From positions 1 to 8,666 of the forward strand of contig QIJG01000074.1 in NCBI GenBank assembly GCA_003232715.1: 8,666 nt of DNA. Reading direction: 5' to 3'. The stretch is from Nitrospirota bacterium. Its GTDB lineage: Bacteria > Nitrospirota > Thermodesulfovibrionia > Thermodesulfovibrionales > JdFR-85. The translations under genes were made by a program, and so were the position numbers. Below the pieces are notes generated by a model, which did no database searches, was not told the DNA's origin, and saw only the letters and a program-made list of their open reading frames with translations. This document shows, piece by piece, positions 1 through 5,143 of this stretch (positions are counted from its first letter, which is position 1; each line of letters starts with the position of its first letter).

Positions 1-424
1 CTGCAATCAGGAGTGCTGCAGCCACCTCATCAGGGATCGACCCTTCATCCTCTTCATGAATTACTATGGCCGTCATGATCCTTGTAATATCCATAAGCTC
101 AAAGCCAACCTCTTCAAGGACCTCTTTGGCAAGAAGGGCTCCCATTTTGTGGTGCATTTTCCTGCCAAGCAGGTTTCCTATGTCGTGCAGAAACCCCGCT
201 GCCGCTGCAAGCTTTGTGCTTTTTTCAGGATAAGAGAGTTTTCTTAAAATCCTGCAAGCAGTCGTTGAAACGATTCCACAGTGCCTGAGCCCATGCTCTG
301 TATAACCGATACTCTCAAGGTATTTGTCTGCTGCTTCTATATAGAGACGAGCCCTGGGATTATACAGGAGCCTTTCTATAATATCAGGTTCAGTCTTCTT
401 CTGATGTAGATCTGATGGTTGCAA
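1..424 (-). CDS. HD-domain (HDIG-type) phosphohydrolase-like protein, C-terminus cut by window edge
   Basis: Reading the minus strand gives an open frame of 141 residues that continues past base 1. It contains the metal-binding HD signature GFLHDIGN (His-Asp about residues 80-81), preceded by GYTEHGLRH (about 40-48) and followed by a histidine-rich stretch (KMHHKMG, about 89-95) and an IHEEDEG segment (about 122-128). This is the pattern of single-domain HD phosphohydrolases; the substrate cannot be told from sequence. No ATG lies upstream in frame before a stop. The best start is a TTG at 422-424, preceded by GAAAGG about six bases upstream, so the gene would begin inside the end of yajC (35-base overlap); a second TTG lies 15 bases further upstream. 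The overlap suggests co-transcription with yajC and translational coupling. The family call is fairly secure, the start is not. Confidence 0.75.
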   Translation of the reverse strand, partial: MQPSDLHQKKTEPDIIERLLYNPRARLYIEAADKYLESIGYTEHGLRHCGIVSTTACRILRKLSYPEKSTKLAAAAGFLHDIGNLLGRKMHHKMGALLAKEVLEEVGFELMDITRIMTAIVIHEEDEGSIPDEVAAALLIA

Positions 425-725
425 TATATGCCTTTCCAAGCTTGACTTTCACGTTCTCGACAATCTTGACCGTAATTGTCTTCTCCCCGACGGCGTCTAC
501 AACCCCGTAAATACCTCCGGTCGTTACCACCTTGTCACCCTTCTTCAGGGCAGCCAGCATCTCCCTGTGTTGTTTAGCCTTTTTCTGCTGGGGTCTTATA
601 AGGAGAAAATAGAAAATGGCAAATATAATAATTAGGGGCAAAAAGCTTGTAATAGCTGACTGAGGCCCACCTTGTGCTCCACCCTGCTGTGCCGGGCCCA
701 TTGCCCACGCTATGGATTCAAACAT
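390..725 (-). CDS. yajC: YajC, Sec translocon accessory subunit
   Basis: The 111-residue product matches YajC in size and layout. A short Gly/Gln-rich N-terminus is followed by one membrane helix (about residues 25-43), then the hallmark RPQQKKAKQH just inside the membrane (from residue 44) and a small cytoplasmic domain with KKGDKVVTTGGIYG and a beta-rich tail. YajC associates with SecDF and the SecYEG translocon at the inner membrane and assists protein export. The ATG at 723-725 has a strong Shine-Dalgarno GGAGGT (731-736 on this strand), which fixes the start. The usual partner secD does not follow directly: an HD-domain gene overlaps the 3' end, so secD/secF, if linked, lie further left. 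Nothing odd in the protein itself. Confidence 0.95.
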   Translation of the reverse strand: MFESIAWAMGPAQQGGAQGGPQSAITSFLPLIIIFAIFYFLLIRPQQKKAKQHREMLAALKKGDKVVTTGGIYGVVDAVGEKTITVKIVENVKVKLGKAYIATIRSTSEED

Positions 726-765
726 AATCCACCTCCAAATGATATTTTTATACCTGGTTATAGTA

Positions 766-799
766 CGGCAACATTATGCGCTGATTAGCATAGTTGCCG
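766..799. repeat. Imperfect inverted repeat in the yajC leader
   Basis: CGGCAAC (766-772) pairs with GTTGCCG (793-799), and TATGC (775-779) with GCATA (788-792). Together they form a 12-bp stem with a 2-base bulge and an 8-base loop. On the plus strand it is followed by ATTTTT, which resembles an intrinsic terminator, but no plus-strand gene lies upstream. It sits about 40 bases upstream of the yajC start codon, so it could be a leader hairpin or operator. The pairing is seen directly; the role is unknown. Confidence 0.45.
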
Positions 800-886
800 A
801 TTTTTAAGTCTAAATATAGTACCTATTTCAAAAAATTTTATCAAGTCAACTCATAGATCCCAAAATTCACGGTGAAAATCAATACA

Positions 887-987
887 GGATTGCTTTGTTG
901 CCAAGGCTCTTATGCAATGACATGACGACCCCCTTTTCTGTCATTGCAAGGTATTCTCCGTCATTGCGAGTGAAGTGAAGCAATTTC
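887..987. repeat. Palindromic dispersed-type repeat element (GTCATTGCGAG/GAAGCAAT family)
   Basis: The right part reads GTCATTGCGAGTGAAGTGAA followed by GCAATTTC (960-987), a motif type I know as a recurrent intergenic repeat in many Nitrospirota and Deltaproteobacteria. The left part (from 887: GGATTGCTTTGTTGCC, then GCAATGACA) looks like a degenerate inverted copy. The arms pair directly: TGCAATGACA (913-922) with TGTCATTGCA (939-948), 10 of 10, and ATTGCTT (889-895) with AAGCAAT (978-984). No open frame lies inside. It is likely a REP- or MITE-like non-coding repeat; the family name and copy number cannot be judged from one window. Confidence 0.55.
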
Positions 988-1034
988 AAAGCATTACAGG
1001 TTCGCCGTGAATTGCTGGTTTCAACGGGGCTTCC

Positions 1035-1064
1035 TTGACTTTTTCTCCTGATCAGGGTTATGTT
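1035..1064 (+). promoter_or_regulatory. Candidate sigma-70 promoter of ileS
   Basis: TTGACT (1035-1040) and TATGTT (1059-1064) are separated by 18 bases. Transcription would begin near 1071, at or just before the ileS ATG at 1073. This agrees with the lack of any good Shine-Dalgarno sequence before that ATG and suggests a nearly leaderless mRNA. The -10 match is moderate, so this is a tentative call. Confidence 0.35.
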
Positions 1065-1072
1065 TATTAACT

Positions 1073-3454
1073 ATGCCCGGGAATTACAAGGATACATTGA
1101 ACTTACCACGGACAGCCTTTCCAATGAAGGCAAACCTTGCCCGCAGGGAACCTGAGACACTGAAGTTCTGGCAGGAGAGGGATATCTACAAAAAGCTCCA
1201 GGACAAGAACAGACCAGCCAAATCCTTTATACTTCATGACGGCCCGCCGTATGCAAATGGTCACATACACATGGGACATGCCCTCAACAAGGTACTCAAG
1301 GATATAATCGTAAAATACAAGAGCATGCTCGGCTGTTATTCACCGTTCAGCTGGGACTGTCACGGACTGCCTATAGAGTTACAGGTGGATAAAAACCTCG
1401 GCAAGAAGAAGCATACGACCCCGGTTATTGAGAAGCGGAAACTCTGCAGGGAGTATGCCGGGCGGTTTGTTAATATCCAGAGGGAAGAGTTCAGGAGGCT
1501 CGGAATTTTTGGGGACTGGGACATGCCCTACCTTACCATGTCTTATGATTACGAGGCATCCATAGTCCGGGAGTTCGGGAGGTTTGTAAAGGCCGGTTAT
1601 GTATATAAGGGTAAAAAGCCCGTCCACTGGTGTCCATCCTGCATAACCGCACTGGCTGAGGCTGAGGTGGAGTATGCGGAAAAGGTCTCAACTTCCATTT
1701 ATGTCAGGTTCAGAGTTTTAGAGAGCGATGCAAAAGGGATTGTTCCTGAAAGGAACCTTTACCTCATTATATGGACCACCACTCCCTGGACCCTGCCGGC
1801 AAACCTAGCACTTGCAGTCCATGCCGATGTAGAGTATTCAGTTGTAGAGTCGGAAGGTGATTATTATATTGTGGCATCGGACCTTGTTGAAAAAATAGCA
1901 GATGAATTGAAGATAAAAGGCAGCGCTGTTAAGACAGTCAAGGGCAAGGACCTTGAAGGCATCAAGGCAAGGCATCCGTTCATTGAAAGGGATGCAGTAG
2001 TTATAACGGGTGATTTTGTAACTACCTCAGAGGGGACCGGGGTTGTCCATATAGCACCGGGACACGGAGAAGACGACTATATTGCAGGACTGAAATACGG
2101 CCTTGAGATCCTGACCCCTGTTGATGACCATGGAAAGTTCACGACTGCTGAGGCCGGACTCGATGGGATGTTTGTCTTTAAGGCAAACGATTACATCATA
2201 AATCTGCTCAGGGAGCGGGGGGCCCTTTTAGGCTCTGAAGACATCACTCACTCCTACCCGCACTGCTGGAGATGCAAGAAACCCGTAATCTTCAGGGCAA
2301 CCCCGCAGTGGTTTATAACTGTTGAGCATAACGGTCTCAGGAGTGCATGCCTGAAAGAGATAGACCGGGTGGAGTGGATACCGAAGTGGGGAAAGGGCAG
2401 GATACAGGGAATGGTAGAGCGGAGGCCTGACTGGTGCATCTCCCGTCAGAGGGCCTGGGGAGTCCCGATAGCACTGATATCCTGCAGACAATGCGGAGAA
2501 TTCATAAAGGACGAAAACATCCTGAAGGCCGTGGTTGAGCTCTTTGCGCAGAGGGGTGCTGATGCATGGTTTGAGATAGAGGTAAGGGACCTCATTGGCG
2601 AGGAATACAAGTGCCCCGCCTGTGGCAGCAGAGAGCTTGAGAAGGAGATGGATATCCTGGATGTCTGGTTTGACTCAGGGGTCAGCCATGCTGCGGTTGT
2701 TGAGGCGGATAAGCGCCTCACGTGGCCTGCGGATATGTACCTTGAGGGGAGTGACCAGCACAGAGGGTGGTTTCAGAGCTCCCTTATCTCCTCAGTGGCA
2801 ACACGTGAGCGTGCCCCCTACGACATTGTCCTGACCCATGGCTTTGTTGTGGATGGCCGTGGAAAAAAGATGTCAAAATCCCTTGGAAACGTAATATCTC
2901 CTGAGGATATTATCAAGAAAAACGGGGCCGAGATATTGAGGCTATGGGTCTCTGCAGAGGATTACAGAGATGATATCCGCCTCTCAGATGAGATTATTAC
3001 GCGTCTTATAGACGCCTACAGGAAGATAAGAAACACCTGCAGGTTTCTGCTCGGAAACCTCTATGATTTTGACAACGGGGATTATTCCCAAAACCTCCCT
3101 GAGATAGACAGGTGGGCCGTTACCAGGCTGCAGGGCCTTATCAAGCGGGTAACGGAGGCTTACGAGAGGTTCGATTTCCACGAGGTTTTTCATACTATAT
3201 ATAACTTCTGTGTGGTGGATATGAGTTCCTTCTATCTCGATATCCTGAAAGACAGACTCTATACCTTTGCCCCTGACTCCACTGAGCGCAGGGCAGCACA
3301 GTGGACCATGTACCGGATACTCAACACAATGACCCGGCTCATGGCCCCGGTGGTCTCCTTTACTGCAGAGGAGGTCTGGCAGTTTACGACTTCCCCCTGG
3401 TTGACGAGGGGAGGATTGATCAGGACCTTGAAGAAAGATGGGCAGGACTTATAG
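1073..3454 (+). CDS. ileS: Isoleucyl-tRNA synthetase, main part; frame lost before the C-terminal domain
   Basis: IleS charges tRNA-Ile with isoleucine in the cytoplasm. The N-terminus (NYKDTLNLPRTAFPMKANLA) is typical and supports the ATG at 1073. The class I HIGH motif appears as HMGH (residues 66-69) after DGPPYANGHI. The editing (CP1) domain shows TTTPWTLPANLAL and GTGVVHIAPGHGEDDY. WCISRQRAWGVPI and the CRQCG/CPACG pair follow, and KMSKS is intact at 599-603 (GKKMSKSLGNV). Up to EEVWQ (about residue 770, base 3382) the protein is normal. After that this frame reads TTSPWLTRGG and stops, while the expected continuation (YDFPLVDEGRIDQDLEERWA) is found in another frame from 3385. About ten residues usually present between these blocks also seem missing. 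The true IleS part is therefore about 1073-3382, and the family's usual length of roughly 930 residues needs the next piece. Without the C-terminal zinc module the product is unlikely to work. Confidence 0.9.
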   Translation: MPGNYKDTLNLPRTAFPMKANLARREPETLKFWQERDIYKKLQDKNRPAKSFILHDGPPYANGHIHMGHALNKVLKDIIVKYKSMLGCYSPFSWDCHGLPIELQVDKNLGKKKHTTPVIEKRKLCREYAGRFVNIQREEFRRLGIFGDWDMPYLTMSYDYEASIVREFGRFVKAGYVYKGKKPVHWCPSCITALAEAEVEYAEKVSTSIYVRFRVLESDAKGIVPERNLYLIIWTTTPWTLPANLALAVHADVEYSVVESEGDYYIVASDLVEKIADELKIKGSAVKTVKGKDLEGIKARHPFIERDAVVITGDFVTTSEGTGVVHIAPGHGEDDYIAGLKYGLEILTPVDDHGKFTTAEAGLDGMFVFKANDYIINLLRERGALLGSEDITHSYPHCWRCKKPVIFRATPQWFITVEHNGLRSACLKEIDRVEWIPKWGKGRIQGMVERRPDWCISRQRAWGVPIALISCRQCGEFIKDENILKAVVELFAQRGADAWFEIEVRDLIGEEYKCPACGSRELEKEMDILDVWFDSGVSHAAVVEADKRLTWPADMYLEGSDQHRGWFQSSLISSVATRERAPYDIVLTHGFVVDGRGKKMSKSLGNVISPEDIIKKNGAEILRLWVSAEDYRDDIRLSDEIITRLIDAYRKIRNTCRFLLGNLYDFDNGDYSQNLPEIDRWAVTRLQGLIKRVTEAYERFDFHEVFHTIYNFCVVDMSSFYLDILKDRLYTFAPDSTERRAAQWTMYRILNTMTRLMAPVVSFTAEEVWQFTTSPWLTRGGLIRTLKKDGQDL

Positions 3455-4074
3455 AGATAAGAAATGTTGTGAACAAGGCCATTGAGATTAAAAGGGCTGA
3501 AAAGACAATAGGAAATTCCCTTGAGGCAAAGGTAACCATCTTTGCAGATAAAGAGCGGTTATCACTGCTTCAGTCTTACAAGGACCTCCTGCCCGCACTC
3601 TTTATCGTCTCTCAATCCGGGACAGGTGACTACACGGATGCCCCGGAGGATGCTTACAGGGACGAAGAAGTCGATGGTCTGGCAGTGGTAGTTGAACATG
3701 CCGGGGGGAAGAAGTGCCTCCGCTGCTGGAACTGGTCAACCACGGTTGGAGAGTTTGCAGATGCTCAGGAGGTCTGTCAAAGGTGTTATCACGTATTATC
3801 ACGTATTAAAAAGCCTGCAATAACCTATTTTATCATATCACTGATCGTCCTGATCCTTGACCAGGCAACAAAGCTTATCATAGTCAGGTATATTCACCCT
3901 TACGAAAGTATTCAGATACTGCCGTTTTTCAGGATTGTAAGCGTCAGAAATCCGGGGGCTGCCTTCGGCATGTTTCAGGGACTTGGCCCGCTCTTCTTTA
4001 TAATTATCTCCTTTATTGCAATAGGGATAATCTCCTTCATGATCATAAAGGGAAAGGGGAGGGGCTCTGGGTAA
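3385..4074 (+). pseudogene. Detached IleS C-terminal piece fused in frame to the N-terminal half of LspA
   Basis: This frame carries the rest of IleS: YDFPLVDEGRIDQDLEERWA, the helical stretch with VVNKAIEIKRAEKTIGNSLEA, and the C-terminal zinc module with Cys pairs CLRC (codons 3715-3726) and CQRC (3775-3786). Instead of stopping, it runs through a duplicated 10-mer (3786-3805) straight into LspA sequence: KKPAITYFIISLIVLILDQ, with DQATK and the RNPGAAF motif. It then ends after KGKGRGSG at a TAA (4072-4074), before the catalytic part of LspA. The open frame extends upstream to a GTG at 3301, but that part overlaps the proper IleS frame and is not IleS-like. Separate ileS and lspA genes side by side are common, so I read this as an accidental fusion by frame-changing mutations, not a designed bifunctional protein. 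Sequencing error is an alternative. Confidence 0.75.
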
Positions 4075-4246
4075 CCTCGTAGACAGGATAAGGCTTGGTC
4101 ATGTAGTAGATTTTCTTGACCTCTATGTGGGCAAACACCACTGGCCGGCCTTTAACGTGGCCGACTCCGCCCTGACCCTCGGCATAGTCCTCCTCTTTTA
4201 CAGGGCTATAATAAAAAAGGGTTCTTCTGATTTCTCTTCCGGATAA
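3783..4246 (+). pseudogene. lspA: Lipoprotein signal peptidase (prolipoprotein signal peptidase II), frame-disrupted
   Basis: LspA is an inner-membrane aspartyl protease that cuts the signal peptide from diacylated prolipoproteins. Its conserved blocks occur in order but in two frames. The first frame, to about 4057, has the first membrane helix, DQATK, RNPGAAF and a second/third helix region. The second frame, from about 4058, has GGALGNLVDRIRLGHVVDFLD and FNVADSALTLGIVLLFY, ending at TAA 4244-4246. The two catalytic aspartates of the family lie in VVDF and VADS, both in the second frame. About a dozen residues that normally separate the Lys-rich loop from GGALGN appear absent, so the lesion is probably a deletion. 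No ATG, GTG or TTG opens the first frame. A GTG at 3783-3785, with AGGAGG at 3767-3772, would be a good start if one copy of the 10-bp duplication were removed. As given, no intact LspA can be made. Confidence 0.8.
3786..3805 (+). repeat. 10-bp perfect tandem duplication at the ileS/lspA junction
   Basis: TTATCACGTA occurs twice in direct succession (3786-3795 and 3796-3805). With a single copy, IleS would end CQRCYHVLKSLQ at a TAA (3821-3823), and lspA would start at the overlapping GTG 3783-3785, reading MLSRIKKPAITYF. With two copies, that GTG frame stops after eight codons (TAA 3806-3808) and IleS reads on into LspA. The duplication therefore explains the fusion of the two genes. Confidence 0.85.
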
Positions 4247-4254
4247 GACAACCA

Positions 4255-4272
4255 CCCCGAAAGCTTTCGGGG
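4255..4272. terminator. Perfect 18-bp palindrome between converging lspA and nitroreductase genes
   Basis: CCCCGAAAGCTTTCGGGG is fully self-complementary and can form a GC-capped hairpin with a 4-base loop. It lies in the 37 bases between the lspA stop (4246) and the stop of the oppositely oriented nitroreductase (4284), where a bidirectional terminator is expected. Neither side has a T-run, so the terminator role is inferred from position. Confidence 0.5.
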
Positions 4273-4283
4273 AGACACTGAGG

Positions 4284-4853
4284 CTACAAGGTGATTATAT
4301 CCTCAAGCCTTCTCTTGGGCACATGGTGAACGCCCTTGTCGTCACGCCAGTACTTTATGCTCTCTCCTGCTGCAATCTCTTCAATAATAACCTCTTCCTT
4401 TGGCTTTCCGATTGCAAGAACAATTAGCACCTCATATCTTTCCGGGATGTTCAGCAGCTCGCTGAGTCTTTTTCTGTTTACAGAGCCTATGATGCACCCG
4501 CCAAGCCCCTTTTCCCTGGCACCAAGCATAATGCTCTGGGCTGCTATTCCATGGTCGCACCAGAAGTTTATGCATATCTCTGCATCACCTAAAACAACGA
4601 TATATGCAGAAGGCCTCTCGCCTTCCCGGGGGCCGGGCCAGTCCCGCAAATAACCGGCCCACGTAAGGCATGAAAAGATCTTGTCATTTTTCTCCGGATC
4701 CTTTGAGAGGATATATTTGAGTGGCTGGAGATTCCCTGCCGATGCTGAAAGTCTTGCAAGATTGACAAGCCCCTTCAAGGTCTCTTCATCAACAGCCTCA
4801 TCCTGGTAAAAGCGCCTGCAACTGCGGTTCTTCTTAATTAATCCCTCGATCAT
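4284..4853 (-). CDS. Nitroreductase-family FMN oxidoreductase
   Basis: The 189-residue product has the nitroreductase fold signature: an N-terminal RSCRRFYQDEAV block (residues 10-21, Arg residues expected to bind the FMN phosphate), then ARLSASAGNLQPLKYI (Ser/Asn/Gln around the flavin), a central GIAAQSIMLGAREKGLGG helix with the Gly-rich GLGGC turn, and IPERYEVLIVLAIGKPKEE. The tail (about 160-189) is basic and ends RRLEDIITL. Such proteins are usually NAD(P)H-dependent FMN dimers; the natural substrate is unknown. I chose the second ATG (4851-4853) because GGAGGGAG lies just before it; an ATG four codons earlier (4865) overlaps that site. It has its own promoter at 4881-4909, is divergent from the phosphofructokinase gene and converges on lspA. 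Confidence 0.88.
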   Translation of the reverse strand: MIEGLIKKNRSCRRFYQDEAVDEETLKGLVNLARLSASAGNLQPLKYILSKDPEKNDKIFSCLTWAGYLRDWPGPREGERPSAYIVVLGDAEICINFWCDHGIAAQSIMLGAREKGLGGCIIGSVNRKRLSELLNIPERYEVLIVLAIGKPKEEVIIEEIAAGESIKYWRDDKGVHHVPKRRLEDIITL

Positions 4854-4855
4854 AT

Positions 4856-4863
4856 CTCCCTCC
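4856..4863 (-). promoter_or_regulatory. Ribosome binding site that sets the nitroreductase start
   Basis: On the minus strand GGAGGGAG precedes the ATG at 4851-4853, with five bases between GGAGG and the ATG. The upstream in-frame ATG (4863-4865) has no comparable site and its last base belongs to this motif, so the shorter protein is preferred. Confidence 0.6.
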
Positions 4864-4880
4864 ATTCTCTCTCAATAAAC

Positions 4881-4909
4881 AGTCTACCCGACATTTATCG
4901 TTATGTCAA
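4881..4909 (-). promoter_or_regulatory. Sigma-70-type promoter of the first nitroreductase gene
   Basis: On the minus strand a perfect -35 TTGACA (4904-4909) is followed by a 17-base spacer and TAGACT (4881-4886) as the -10 box, four of six to consensus. Transcription would start near 4875, leaving a leader of about 20 bases that contains the GGAGG site. This is one of the best promoter matches in the window. Confidence 0.6.
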
Positions 4910-5041
4910 GCTGAATCTTATGCCCGGCTGCGATCATCTCTGTTCGACCTTTATGTATTTCAGACTGAGTTTTAACCTGTTTTGAGCGATTCTTACGAGA
5001 AGGCTAAATGGATGGCCTTGTCATAGCCCCTTTCCCTCTGC

Positions 5042-5061
5042 TAAACTCCAACTATAGTTTA
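5042..5061. repeat. Small inverted repeat upstream of the phosphofructokinase gene
   Basis: TAAACT (5042-5047) pairs with AGTTTA (5056-5061) across an 8-base gap that includes TATAGT (5053-5058), a near-consensus -10 box (five of six). No clear -35 lies 16-18 bases upstream. It could be an operator overlapping a promoter. The rest of the spacer between 4910 and 5143 shows nothing definite. Confidence 0.25.
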
Positions 5062-5143
5062 AGAGGCCCTTTATCCGTAAAAGATCTCAAGGAATACCGT
5101 GGCATACAGTCACCATCAAAAATATCGGAAATACGGGGGAGAT

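Larger units (their letters stand above)
726..1072. other. Divergent intergenic spacer between yajC and ileS
   Basis: These 347 bases have no plausible coding frame. They hold the yajC ribosome binding site (731-736), a hairpin (766-799), an AT-rich stretch (about 800-850), a roughly 100-bp palindromic dispersed-type repeat (887-987) and a candidate ileS promoter (1035-1064). A TTGACT on the minus strand (844-849) could be a yajC -35 box, but no convincing -10 follows at the proper spacing. Confidence 0.7.

Noticed and set aside
56..247. 63-residue plus-strand frame opposite the HD gene
   Set aside because: It is the antisense shadow of the HD-domain coding region, whose minus-strand frame has clear conserved motifs.
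820..849. yajC promoter with TTGACT on the minus strand
   Set aside because: At 17-18 bases from TTGACT (844-849) there is only TAGGTA, a very poor -10, so I do not call it.
1021..1072. T-box riboswitch before ileS
   Set aside because: The leader is far too short given the candidate promoter, and no T-box sequence or specifier stem is visible.
3370..3400. Programmed ribosomal frameshifting in ileS
   Set aside because: No slippery heptamer or following stem is evident, residues appear to be missing at the junction, and IleS is not known to use frameshifting.
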